Part shown: in pieces, positions 46,101 to 56,554 of the stretch
How the letters are laid out: the number at the start of each line of letters is the position of its first letter
How positions within the stretch are numbered: the stretch's first letter is position 1
Source: Hofstenia miamia
Taxonomy: Eukaryota > Xenacoelomorpha > Acoela > Hofsteniidae
Reading direction: 5' to 3'
Assembly (NCBI GenBank): GCA_900660155.1
Contig: CABFPE010000272.1
Location: 394,407-458,406 of the forward strand
Length of the DNA stretch: 64,000 nucleotides
Position numbers and translations under genes: made by a program
Notes under the pieces: model-generated
Databases searched by the model: none
What the model saw: only the letters and a program-made list of their open reading frames with translations
Told to the model about the DNA's origin: nothing

Positions 46101-49100
46101 CTTGTTTCGTCATATTCATGATTCCGGTGTTTCTCCTGATACTCTAACATTTGTGCTTTCTTTAAACATGGTTGTATGATTATTATCAATAAGTAACGTC
46201 CAATCGAAAATTTCGTTCTGTTTTGAAAGATTGATTTGCAATAAGCTATATTCTGCTGTTAAATCGAAATCACAGAGTTCCAACTTCCTACTTATCTTAA
46301 TGAAATTTATAACTTTGATAACTTAAGTTCGTTAGATTGACATTGTATCTCACAGCCGCTCATTTTCCAAAATTAGGATTGGTGATCGGATTCCCAGGTA
46401 TCTTGGGTAATGTGCTATGTATTTAATATCTATCAATGACCTTCCCAGTAACTGCTTTGATACCTTTCCTCCTTTGTTTGCTGATGATGTTAGGGCTTTA
46501 GTTAGTTCACTTGATTCTTCAAATCGGATATTATTTCGCTGCTGCTACTATAATTACCTACAATTTTGATATATTTCGTTAACTGCGGCCGACATTACAA
46601 TCAAACCTTCGTCCATTATCAAATAGTGTTGAATTTTTTATCAACACCGACCTTTCTTGATTTCACCATGTTAATGAAAAACCTAAAAGCTGTAACATAG
46701 TCACTTATTACTCAAACGTTCTATTCCCTCGAACATATCTCTTCGAACTACACTTACTATATACATGCCTATGATCGACTCTGTGTTAAGATATGCTTTA
46801 TCAGTATAGTTTTCAAATATTCATAGCAAGCTATAGTGAATATGGTTTTACTAATTTTTGGAAATTTTCTGGCTTGCGTTCACCCTCACTGACATTTTCG
46901 TAACGTTATGAAAAACACTTTCTCAGAAATATAACTATTTCGTGTAGTTTACACTTTCGAATAAGAAGGTGCTTGCAGTACTTTATCGTGTATCATGTAT
47001 CATTGACAACACACTGCTCACAATAGTACTTTTCTGAAACATTTCAGTCCCGATTGTTTTTCAATTTTTCTATACAAAGCATTTATATACAATTGTGTTC
47101 ATTATATTAGAATGTTCTGGCAAAAGATGGCCGAATAGTCTTTACGAATGCTATATATTAAGGTGGTTAAAGCTTATATTCCTTGAAAATTCAATGAAAA
47201 AAAATCAGCAGTACAAAATCGCTTTTTGTACATTTTAGTAAAATGGCTTGTTCAATATCGAGTTTTGACTTCATATTTAAAATTGTTTCTTGAAATGATT
47301 CCAAGGTGTGAGCGCATTTCACACAATCAATTTCCAGGCAATTAAGGCAGTTCTAGGCTCAAATTGAAGAAGTGACAGGGTGTCAAGGCATTGAAAAATT
47401 TGGAATTTAAAGTTAAAGACTGAACTTAATTAAAGCCCTTTCAGACACTGATGAAAAATAAATTATCACTTCAATCCAAATCACTGCTAATGAGTTAATC
47501 AAGAACCTTTAGATCTATATGAAACTTGCAGTGACATAAACATGTAGTAAAACAAGTGGATACATAAAATAGAGAATATAATTATTAAATATATAAGTCG
47601 AAAAATGGCTAATAATGTCTCATACGCATGTTTGTCGACTTAATGTCCTGAATTAATCATAAGTAAAAAAACAAATAGATGTGTGTTAATGAATTTTCAA
47701 AATGTTTGTTCTTTATTTGCAATTTATTTGCGCAGCATTATTAACCCCCACACAGTTATTTGAAATTAGAAAGATAAATCAAAATGAACAATTAAATAAT
47801 GAATTACAAAACTTACTAAAGTATTCATCTACATTCCATCCCCCATCATTATCATTATCAAATTCCGCCAGTGTCTTGTCAATGACAAAATTATGCATTC
47901 TTTCGAATTCTGCTGGGTGAATAAAGGCGGAAAATTCTTCAATTGAAAGAAGAAAATCACTGTTCTCATCAGCAGCCAAAAATCTCTCTTCAAATTCTTT
48001 TATAAAGTCCGTGTTTATTCCTTCTTTTGAGACATCTACATAAATACACATGTTTAATAATTTGTCGAACAAGGTCCCTGCACTTTGCATGTAATCAATT
48101 AGCATTGAGCAATAAAGATGTTACTTAAAAATTCATTTTTTTAAAAAAATAAAACTATATTCCTACACGTTGTATTCGTAAGCTTAAAAGTATACGAATC
48201 ACTTAAAATCATTCTATATTTAGTGCTTATCACCATTTATATCTATACGGTTTTTGCTATTAAATTCATGTTATAACCAAATGAAAAAAAACCAAAATTT
48301 TATATCCTTACCACTGAAAGGGAGATTTGAATTGAAAATTGCACAGCAACACTTAAAAAATGGATGAATATGTTAAAAAGTAAACTCTTAGTAAAAGTAT
48401 TATTTTCCTATATATATATATATATATATTAGTATTCTTCCACGTATTTCCCTAATATTTGAAAGACTTTTATTTGATTATATTTATCCCTTTATTAAAA
48501 ACAAGTTATCTAAATTTCAGCATGGATTCCAAAGTGGATCTTCTACGATTACGAATTTGCTATGTTATTTAGACAAAGTTTATAAATGTATTGATGTTGG
48601 TGCTTCATGTTGCGGCATTTACTTTGACATTAGTAAAGCGTTTGACACGGTTCCGCACCATCTTTTATTGGATAAGATATCTAAATTTGGATTTGATAAT
48701 AAGTTTATGCAATTGTTCAAATCTTACTTAACAGGTCGCTACCAACACACAAATATTTGTGGAAATATTTCTCAGCCATTAAAAATAACAAGTGGAGTAC
48801 CTCAAGGAAGTGTTCTTGGACCACTTTTATTTGTTCTATTCATTAATGATTTCTGTTCTAGTATAAATTCAAATATTTGGCTTTTCGCTGATGACAGCAA
48901 ACTTTTAGTAGAATCCCCTACTGAATTTCTTATTAAAAATACAATTGATTCTGTTATAAAATGGGGACGGAGAAATGAAATGCAATTTAATACATCTAAG
49001 TCTAAGATTATTTGTTTTGGAAAAACTAAATGCAGCGATATGCTTTCTTCAAAACATATGGCATGTAATCTTCAATTAGTTGAATCAGTCAATGATTTAG

Positions 49101-51803
49101 GACTAAATATCTCCTCAGATTTAAAATGGAACCAACATTATACCAAAGTTTTAAGCAAAGCAATTAATGTATTATTTTATTTAAGAAGAAATATACCATA
49201 TATTACACCTAAATTTATAAGAACTAAGTTATTCAAAAGTTGCATATTATCTATTATAACTTATGGATCACAATGTTGGTGGCCAAGTAGACATCAATTT
49301 GAAAAACTTGAAAGATATCAAAGGAAATGCTTACATTGGTGTTTAAATTCAAATAAGGAAATATCTTATGAAAATTTGTTGCACCTTAACATACTTCCAA
49401 TTGCTCTTCAATTTCAATTGTATGATTTGATATTTTTCAATAAAGTACTGAATGGGTTATACAAAATAGATCATACTGAATTTGTTAGTGTAAAGAATAA
49501 TTCATCAAGAGAAAAACGGACTATTTTCAAAAATCCTAAGTGCAAATTGGTTACATCTCATAGCAACTATTGGGATCGTATTACTTACTTGACTAATTAC
49601 ATATCAGTCAATTCTAATATCAACATTTATGATCGTCCTAGCATTGTAAAGAAACAACTTCGTATATTTTTTGAAGATTATGTTATTAATCATTTTAAAT
49701 TGAACAATACTTGCTCATGGTTTCTGTCTTGCAATTGCAGTAATTGTAGAGAAGTAAGATCATCTCATAAAAAGAAATAATGTGATAATTATGAACTATA
49801 TTTTATTTTCAAAAAATTTTGTTTTACTTGTAAATTTAGTTTGTAGCGCTTTATAAAGCGAATTGAAGTCATTTAGTAGTAGTATTCATTGTAAAAAAAC
49901 AAGAAATATTTTATGTATACATGTTTCGAATGTCTCCACTCATCGTCAGTACAAAATAACTAAAATAATATGGTGCTAAATTTTATGATATTAAAATTGT
50001 AATTCGTAGATCTTATACGATATTTAGGCTTTGACTTAATTGTTTATTTAATAGATTCTCCTTAGTTTCTTTTATGAATATAGCTTCTGCAATCAATTTT
50101 TGAATGCTTGGTTTTCATTAAAATAGCAGTTTTTCCTCTTAAGTGCATGTTCATGGCAATATATTTCTGATTATATATGACCTCGCATATGCTCTGAAAC
50201 TTTGTATTCCAATTGCCTTCTCGTGTCCCCAATGTATGAACGTTCACATTCATCACATGTATAATTGTATACGCATTTTTATAACAACATTAGAAGTATT
50301 GGCGCCCAACCTGCAATATTATATGGTTTGGCCAAGATTCATAAAGATTGCAAAACGCCAACATTTCGACTAATTATTAGCACGGTTAATTTAGCATGTT
50401 ATCTTGACAATAATAAAAACCATTTATTCAATCAGAGTTTAACATTTCAAACACAGACGAGTTTTTAGGAAAAATTAATAAAAATAAATAAGTCACAACC
50501 AATATCGAAAAATTACATTGTTAGTTTTGATGTAAAATCATTATTACGAATATTCCGCCAGAAGAAACAATTGATCACATTGCAAAACTGATAGATCCTA
50601 CAAAATTGCCTATGTCAATCAACACTTTCTGCACATTATTGAGATTATCTTGCACAAATGTTCTGTTTATGTTCAATGAACAAACATTGTCAAACTGATG
50701 GAATGGCAATGGACTCTCCATTACGTCAAAAGACAATGGCATCTTTTGCAATGGATATGGTTGAAACTAAGCTTAAATATTATAATAACAAAGGTAAATT
50801 ATTTATCTATACTCGCTATGTTGACGATATATTTTGTGTGGTGGAAAATAAGATTGCCAATGATCTGTTACATTTTTTAAATGAAATTAATAAATCTTTG
50901 AAATTTATAGTTGAAAAGGAACAAAATAAAAGATTAAGTTTCCTAGATGTTGAAATTATTAAAACTGAAAACGAATTTGTAAAGAATTGGCATAAAAACC
51001 GCACAAATACTGGACTTTATATGCCTTTTGCATCACATTGTGAGTTGATACATAAAATAAATACGATCAAAGCCATCTTTAATCGAGTATTTTTTACATG
51101 ATCATCATATGAACATCTAATAAATGCATTTGAAGCACTGTCACTCATCTTGTTAAGAAATGGATATCTACAAAAAATGATTAAATCGGAAATGGATAGA
51201 ATATTTCGTAATAAACCACAACCAAGAAAAGATCAATTAGAAGACAGAATAACTTGGAAACTACCGTATATTACATCAAATTCTGTAATTACCTTTAAAA
51301 AGAAGATCCAATAATGTAACCAAGAAATAAATGTCAAGATTATGCAATATTTCAAACTCTGAAGCCATCGCATTTTCTCAAAAACAAAGAGTCTATTCCA
51401 ACTCCTCTAGTCTCCTCATGTGTATACAATTATAAATGTGATGAATGTGAAAGTTCATACATTGGGGAAATGAGAAGGCAATTGGAATACAGAATTTCAG
51501 AGCATATGCGAGGTCATCTTCAATCAGAAATATATTGCCATGCACCTAAGAGGAAAAACTTTACTATTTTAGTGAAAACCAAGAATACAAAAATTGCAGA
51601 AGCTATACTCATAAAAGAAACTAAGGAGAATCTATTAATAAGTCAAAGACTAAATATCTTAGATCCACGAATTACAATTTTAATATCATCAAATTTGTTT
51701 TTACCACCATATTATTTTAGTTATTTTGTACTGATGATGAGTGGAGACACTCGAAACATGCATACATGAAATATTTCTTGTTTTTTACAGTTTAAGACCG
51801 CTT

Positions 51804-51849
<46 letters not shown>

Positions 51850-53522
51850 TTAGAGTGACTACTTAATAGTACATATTAATTGGTCACAAATAGTTAAAAC
51901 CTTACAAGTACATGTATATGAAAAAATTAACAATTTTTGAAATATTATACAGTTTGCAAATCATATTCAGTTTTGAAATTGTCAATAAAACGATATTAAA
52001 AAATAAATAATATTTTCTATATTTTTAGAAGAAAAACAATTGCAATTTAAGAAAACTGCAGTACATTAAATGTTGCAAATTTATTACACTCTTTAAAAGC
52101 ATATTTCTAACTATTTTATTAAACTTTTAAACTGTTTAAGGGGGGAGTATCACCGGGAAAATTGTCAAATCACCGAATCTCGCAAATCGCGTTTAAACCC
52201 AGTGTTTATGAGGGAGTCATTATTAAACTGTATGATACTTTTTAAATTTTTGAAATCCATCAAGTAGTTTATTTTTTACAATTTTTTTTCTGATGGTAGG
52301 TATCTGTAGTAACACATTTGTTTGGCATAGCAACGATATTTCAAGTTGGATATTTTTTTTAGTTTGCTGTCTAAAGGTAATAAAACAATAAGGATCTCCC
52401 CGATTGTTTACAAACAAAATCACGTTTCCAAGCGGTTTCTTCAAACACTCCTCCTGTAACTTTCAATTTTCAACATTAATTTTATAGATTTAGATACTTT
52501 TCTTCCGTTTTTTATGTTTTTTGATAGCACTTTTGCCATAACTTTTTTNNNNNNNNNNNNNNNNNNNNNNNNNNNNNNNNNNNNNNNNNNNNNNNNNNNN
52601 NNNNNNNNNNNNNNNNNNNNNNNNNNNNNNNNNNNNNNNNNNNNNNNNNNNNNNNNNNNNNNNNNNNNNNNNNNNNNNNNNNNNNNNNNNNTTTTGATAG
52701 CACTTTTGCCATAACTTTTTTATTTATCAAGATAATCTAATGAAACTTTCTGTGCTTGTACAACAGGCATACAGGAGTGTTGTGTTCTAAGGATTTGAAG
52801 ATCTCTTTTAATTTAAAAATGTTACAAACTTTAATGTCATACAATTTTTGACAATTTTAGTACATATTTTTATACGGCTATAAATGTAACAGATTGAGAT
52901 CTTCTTCAAAACCCATAGAACAAAACATTCTTCATTATGTTTCTAAACCCCTCACTAAATTTTGTACCAATTGATTGAGAAGGTTTTTCATGAATGGAAT
53001 AGTCCCATAGCCACTTTTTTATATTTGAGACATGTGTGACCTTGACCTTTTTGACCCCATGACCTCTAAATTAAGTAAGGTCACCAACATTTCATGTGGT
53101 TTCGAAAGTTCAATCCACCAGCTAAACCATGTGAAAGAATGAGGGCTCTAATACTATTTTTTTATTTTTTAGGATTTTTTAAAGTCGACAACTCCTCTCC
53201 CGGTGATACTCCCCCCTTAATGTAATTTCTTACTTGTGAAATCATTCTTTGATTGTTCAATGTATTCATCGAAGGTTACAAAGCCATCTTTGTTAAAGTC
53301 TGCAGTTCGCCACTGGCTTAAAACATTTTTATGAATCGACAATAATCGGGATTTATTCAACCAAGTAACAAGCTCGTTGAAGTTGATCTTCTCATCGAAG
53401 TTTTCATCAATCTTCTTCAAAACTGCTGGCAAATTGCTACGGACTTCATTAAATGATATATCTTGAAAAGCTTGTGAAATGCAGCATCCAATAATCACAA
53501 ACAACATGAAATACTGGATCAT
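43047..53522 (-). CDS. CREC-family (reticulocalbin/calumenin-like) ER calcium-binding protein, four coding exons
   Basis: Four coding exons on the minus strand join with consistent phases: 53522-53234, 48035-47817, 43767-43577 and 43130-43047. They total 783 nt, giving 260 residues plus stop. The protein has a signal peptide (start MIQYFMLFVIIGCCISQA) and six EF-hand loops, each with Asp at position 1 and Glu at 12: DENFDEKINFNE, DFNKDGFVTFDE, DENSDFLLSIEE, DNDNDGGWNVDE, DSDRDGLLDKDE and DQNRDGLLELRE. It ends HHHDEL, an ER-retrieval signal. The EEFSAFIHPAEFERM segment is the CREC signature. Role: calcium buffering or chaperoning in the secretory pathway. It is shorter than the usual ~315-330 residues, mainly in the N-terminal linker and between EF2 and EF3. 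I cannot say which CREC paralogue it is. The introns (5.2, 4.0 and 0.45 kb) carry several transposons. Confidence 0.88.
43445..43474. repeat. (TA)n microsatellite
   Basis: An uninterrupted TA tract of about 30 bases in the last intron of the CREC gene. Confidence 0.95.
43577..43767 (-). CDS. CREC gene coding exon 3
   Basis: 191 nt between acceptor AATTTTTAG and donor GTAAGT. Codes for YIFPEGIDKEIG, then EF5 (DSDRDGLLDKDE) and the EAEATYILEKADQNR helix that leads into EF6. The first two bases complete a Lys codon begun in exon 2. Confidence 0.88.
43768..45251. other. CREC intron 2, 3' part
   Basis: AT-rich intron sequence, no gene or element recognised. A TTGGGTTGGGTCAACAACCC inverted tract lies near 43835. 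Confidence 0.45.
45252..45548 (-). pseudogene. piggyBac-type transposase fragment (PGBD/DDE_Tnp_1_7)
   Basis: A 98-residue frame in CREC intron 2. The segment LFANKFRTVGILRKNKRGIP followed by QEFLP matches the conserved 'GT-x-R-x-N-R-x-G-x-P' block that follows the second catalytic Asp in piggyBac transposases. It is preceded by YYTYFIDYILAQEL, typical of the strand-helix before it. The rest of the transposase (catalytic Asp residues, C-terminal zinc finger) is absent. A fragment, probably the remnant of an inactive insertion, on the same strand as the host gene. Confidence 0.6.
45560..45790. other. GC-richer tract in CREC intron 2
   Basis: A visibly less AT-rich stretch beside the piggyBac fragment. 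On the minus strand about 50 codons are open (from a Met near 45742), but nothing in the translation is recognisable. Probably more of the same transposon. Confidence 0.3.
46330..46860 (+). pseudogene. LINE reverse-transcriptase fragment (decayed)
   Basis: Short in-frame stretches recall the RT core of Jockey/CR1-group LINEs. INDLP near 46434 is followed by PPLFADDVRALVSS near 46470 (FADD catalytic box), and later SLRTTLTIYMPMIDSVLRYA resembles the thumb segment. Stops and shifts interrupt it throughout, so this is a decayed insertion in CREC intron 2, antisense to the host gene. Confidence 0.5.
46861..47816. other. CREC intron 2, 5' part
   Basis: AT-rich intron sequence up to the exon 2 donor GTAAGT (47811-47816). 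Nothing recognised. Confidence 0.45.
47817..48035 (-). CDS. CREC gene coding exon 2
   Basis: 219 nt between acceptor TATTTATGTAG and donor GTAAGT. Codes for EF3 (DENSDFLLSIEE), the CREC signature FSAFIHPAEFERM, and EF4 (DNDNDGGWNVDE). The split codons at both ends (phase 1) agree with the neighbouring exons. Confidence 0.9.
48412..48430. repeat. (TA)n microsatellite at LINE 5' border
   Basis: A short TA tract just before the point where the LINE reading frame becomes recognisable. Confidence 0.9.
48431..49875 (+). mobile_element. 5'-truncated non-LTR retrotransposon (Jockey/CR1 group LINE)
   Basis: The element begins inside the RT domain right after a TA microsatellite and ends in a short 3' UTR. 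The UTR contains the perfect palindrome CGCTTTATAAAGCG followed by TAGTAGTAGT. The 5' truncation is the usual outcome of incomplete target-primed reverse transcription. It lies in CREC intron 1, antisense to the gene. The open frame suggests a relatively recent insertion. Confidence 0.75.
48440..49780 (+). CDS. LINE reverse transcriptase (partial ORF2)
   Basis: The frame stays open from about 48440 (ILPRISLIFERLLFDYIYP, the RT 1 region) to the stop at 49780. The first Met at 48557 is only the first internal one. RT motifs are GFQSGSSTITNLL, the catalytic YFDISKAFDTVPHHLL, SGVPQGSVLGPLLFVLFIND, and FADDSKLL. A thumb region (YGSQCWWPSRHQFEKLERYQ) and a C-terminal domain with CSNC follow. The endonuclease domain and ORF1 are missing. 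The domain would prime cDNA synthesis at a nicked target. Truncated at the front, but the retained part has no interruption. Confidence 0.85.
   Translation, partial: PRISLIFERLLFDYIYPFIKNKLSKFQHGFQSGSSTITNLLCYLDKVYKCIDVGASCCGIYFDISKAFDTVPHHLLLDKISKFGFDNKFMQLFKSYLTGRYQHTNICGNISQPLKITSGVPQGSVLGPLLFVLFINDFCSSINSNIWLFADDSKLLVESPTEFLIKNTIDSVIKWGRRNEMQFNTSKSKIICFGKTKCSDMLSSKHMACNLQLVESVNDLGLNISSDLKWNQHYTKVLSKAINVLFYLRRNIPYITPKFIRTKLFKSCILSIITYGSQCWWPSRHQFEKLERYQRKCLHWCLNSNKEISYENLLHLNILPIALQFQLYDLIFFNKVLNGLYKIDHTEFVSVKNNSSREKRTIFKNPKCKLVTSHSNYWDRITYLTNYISVNSNINIYDRPSIVKKQLRIFFEDYVINHFKLNNTCSWFLSCNCSNCREVRSSHKKK
50290..51101 (+). pseudogene. Penelope-type reverse transcriptase (decayed)
   Basis: ILYGLAKIHKDCKTPTFRLI is the Penelope RT 'YGLPKIHK...RPIVS' region. 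Further on, FIYTRYVDDIFCVVENK carries the YVDD catalytic box, and RLSFLDVEIIKTENEF is the 'FLD' block, followed by NRTNTGLYMPFASHC (the 'KPT.T..YL...S' block). Frame changes interrupt the first part; 50658-51101 is the longest open piece. Confidence 0.75.
51420..51769 (+). pseudogene. Penelope GIY-YIG endonuclease domain
   Basis: NYKCDECESSYIGEMRRQL then EYRISEHMRGH: a CxxC pair just before the YIG motif, with the Arg-x5-His pattern of Penelope GIY-YIG endonucleases. The domain nicks target DNA for insertion. An inverted copy of this region is at 50062-50276. Separated by a frame change from the RT. Confidence 0.7.
51809..51846. repeat. (TA)n microsatellite
   Basis: About 19 TA repeats next to the Penelope-like element's 3' end. 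Confidence 0.95.
52140..53216. mobile_element. TTAA-flanked non-autonomous (piggyBac-type) MITE
   Basis: The left end is GGGGGGAGTATCACCGGGA and the right end its perfect inverse, ending CCCCCC at 53216. Both ends are flanked by TTAA (52136-52139 and 53217-53220), the target duplication of piggyBac-type elements. The interior has no coding frame and holds a 143-base N gap (52549-52691) flanked by an identical 30-base stretch. It sits in CREC intron 1, 8 bases from the exon 1 splice donor. Confidence 0.85.
52549..52691. other. Assembly gap (143 N)
   Basis: N run inside the TTAA-flanked element. The 30 bases on each side (52519-52548 and 52692-52721) are the same, which suggests an unresolved overlap or short tandem repeat. 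Confidence 0.98.
53234..53522 (-). CDS. CREC gene coding exon 1
   Basis: 289 nt ending in donor GTAAGA at 53228-53233. I chose the start at 53522 (MIQYFMLF) over an upstream in-frame codon because it begins a standard signal peptide. A splice-acceptor-like TTGTTATAG lies 11 bases before it. Codes for the signal peptide, EF1 (DENFDEKINFNE, followed by a WLNKS helix) and EF2 (DFNKDGFVTFDE). Confidence 0.85.
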
Positions 53523-56500
53523 TAAATAATACCTATAACAAGTTTTAAATGCTACTCGATAGAGAATTTTAAACACTGGCAAATAGTATTTAGCTTATTT
53601 CGCAGTAACTTCGAAATAATAAAATTTTGTGCATTTTGAGTGACTTTCAGCGAAAATCTATTTTCGAACGCAATACGCAACCTTAAACCATAATTTTGTT
53701 TCAAGAAATTGGTTTGTTTGTTCTCACAGAAACCAATCTCAAAATAATATAACCAGAACTATAGTTAATTAAATGAAGATAATTGTAATATAATGACCAA
53801 ACGGAAATACATTAATTTTATTAGTTTCTACACTTCATAGAGCTTTGTGGGAAAATTATTCTTACAGATAAACTTAATTAAACTGAATAATGAGGACAAC
53901 TTGCTAAGCGCGAAAATAAAAGATTACTAAATGCATTCACGCTTTGGAAAACGAGAGTAGTACTACCAAAATACATTTACGCAAAAATTTGTATGATTGT
54001 CGTTTCCCCTACAAACAGCGCTAAATTTATGCGTAGTCGGCTAACAAGATATTTCCCTCTAATTATGTGCACTATTTACAAAAATAAATTTATAACACTA
54101 AATATGCAAGAAAAGTAGTAAAACTCGGTGAATAACAATTTTTAACATGCGTAGTAACACTTTGTGAATATAATGGTCTTTGGTTTTTAAACTAAATTTA
54201 GTCGTAGTGATCTTCTTAACAGGCCTTCAATTATTTTCAGATATTTCGATTTTGATGTTCTAAAACTTTACCTTTGTAATTGAATTTACATTCTTTCAGA
54301 CTCCTTGATGTTGTGACATTAGTTTCATGTTCTTGCATTCTTCTGTTTAGTTGTCGACCACTATATCATTACAAGCTACATAGTCAGTATGCCTTCTGGG
54401 TAAATGACTAAATTTAAAAATAATACTTTCAACTTAGAGCGGGCGTATTGAAAATTGAAATAATAAAATAACAAAATAGAAACTAAAAAAACGCGTGATC
54501 AAAAATTTTATGTTTAGCAATGAAAGGAGGACATAAAACAATTATAGCGAAGAATCAATTTTTCTAATAATGTATACAATTATATAAGAATAGAAATCCT
54601 ATAGAAAATGAAAACCCGCATAATATTTCAGATTATTCCAAAAAATTCCAAAATCACAGTGTTGTAAGTTGAGTATATATTACACAATTGGTATATGCGG
54701 TGCTATAAATATTTCAATCAGAAATATACATACACATATTTTTCATTACATACAAGTGCCTCAACCTTTCATAACTTATTAGTAATATATCTATTCACGT
54801 TTTAGATTCATTTTATTTTGCTTTTAGTAAGACTATATTTAATGTTGAATATATCCAATTCATACATACATATATTTTTCAATTCAAATGATCGTTTTAA
54901 TACTTCGCAGTTGGTTATACAGTTTATCAGTAATTTCTATAAAAATATGTTAAAAATAATGAGGGTAGTTAGCGATTAAACTCAGAACCAACATGCGTTT
55001 TGTTTCCTCGTTTATATTTGCAATATATAGTGATACGATCAAATGTATATCAGGAAAATTGGCCAAATATTTGGGAGACTTTAGGTATTTAGAAATGTAT
55101 TTTCAACTGTGATTATATAGGCATAATAGAGTACAAAGTACAGATAAGAATATATATTAAAAAACCCATTGATTATTGGCTAAAAAACAAACGTTTTGCA
55201 TCACTAGGTTTTACTAAAAACTGCGGAATATAATTTTTGAAAACAAACATTTTGTAGATGAAATAAGTACTACTTAAGCAATGATTGACTAAACCAAAAA
55301 CGTTGTGTGAGAAAGGTTATTCAGAGGTTATAAATTTAAGCTTTTTTTAAACAGACTTGGGTCAAAACCTATATTAAGAAATTTTAACCAACATATATTC
55401 CAATCTGTAAAATATCATCTCTAATAATAATTTTACATTTAGCAGAGATTAACCAAAATTTTTTTCACTTACACATTTGATCAAATCAAAACTTGAAAAA
55501 TTATCAATCAATTATCAATTTATTAATGAATTTCTAGACAATAATTACCGCAAAACTTTAACACAAAAAAGCAAATGTAAACAATATGTATGAAAATAAC
55601 TTGTATACAAGAAAGAGTATTGATAGATTTACATTCTCCAATAGGCTTATACTAAATTTTTTAAAACTTGTTGAATACATGAAATTATATTGAAACAGTT
55701 TCTCTGAATGCGCTTAAAATCGAATTTCTACTTTCATAAATAATTTTTTACTATATCACAACATTTTTACTAATTATCTTAATGTGATGCAATTTCCAAC
55801 ATAAAAAGGTTATGCAATTCATTAAACTTACTTCCTAGAACAAAAATTACAGACTCCATAATAACTATTTAAATATACATCTTGACTTGTGCTATAACAC
55901 CTAGTACTACATTTTTCATTAACAATATATTCTACAAGCTAAAATCTTGCAATGTTTCTTTTACTTTGCATAGTCCTAAAAAATGAATCATATCTTAACC
56001 AGAGAACTACAGAAATTGAATTTTAAAGTCTGAATTAATCTGTTCGAAGTACATTTTTACGGAAATTATGCATTAGGAAACAAAGCCTTGATGTTATAAA
56101 ACATTTACATGATAAACACACTTTAAATATTTTTCATATGCATTCCCAAAGATAATTTAACTCTATCCTAAAATAAAATGGATGCTTAGAGGATTTATAA
56201 ATTTGAAAAATATGCTTTGTTGACTAAATAATTACAAATCAATGTAAGCCCAAGAAATTATGATGAAATTGTTTTTCCTATATTTAAATAATTTTAAAAT
56301 GCAAAACCACGTTTCGAATTTTGTGTTCGAAAAATAGAAACTAAGAAACAAGCAATACAATAATTAAACTACTTTATTGAGATAAAATTAATTATTGAAG
56401 ATTGCATTTATAATTATATTTTAAAGAAATAAGAAAATAAAAGAAAAAGCAATTTACTGTACACAAGTCAATAATAATTTAATAAAATCAAACAGCTACA

Positions 56501-56554
56501 GAAAATGGAATTGAAATAAAATTCTAAAAAATGATGTCGGAAAGTGTAATTCTT
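53523..56554. other. Intergenic between CREC gene and ATG12
   Basis: About 3 kb of AT-rich DNA without a recognisable gene or transposon. On the minus strand an AATAAA signal at 56373-56378 lies about 180 bases after the ATG12 stop and probably marks its transcript end. The rest should hold the CREC promoter, but no TATA-type motif stands out. Confidence 0.45.

Larger units (their letters stand above)
49893..51793 (+). mobile_element. Penelope-like retroelement flanked by inverted copies of its 3' end
   Basis: The body on the plus strand carries Penelope-type RT followed by a GIY-YIG endonuclease. The left flank (49893-50276) is an inverted copy of the right end (51418-51793), including the endonuclease part, the 3' UTR and a GAGTGGAGACA tract. 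Such partial inverted or tandem copies are typical of Penelope-like elements. The RT is 5'-truncated where it meets the left inverted copy. It lies in CREC intron 1, directly after the LINE. Confidence 0.75.

Noticed and set aside
52512-52730. Open frames on both strands across 52.5-52.7 kb
   Set aside because: They cross the 143-base N gap inside the TTAA-flanked element.
53217-53233. Reading the CREC first exon through to a stop inside the TTAA site
   Set aside because: The stop lies just past a good GTAAGA donor, and the next exon completes the split codon in frame, so this is intron read-through.
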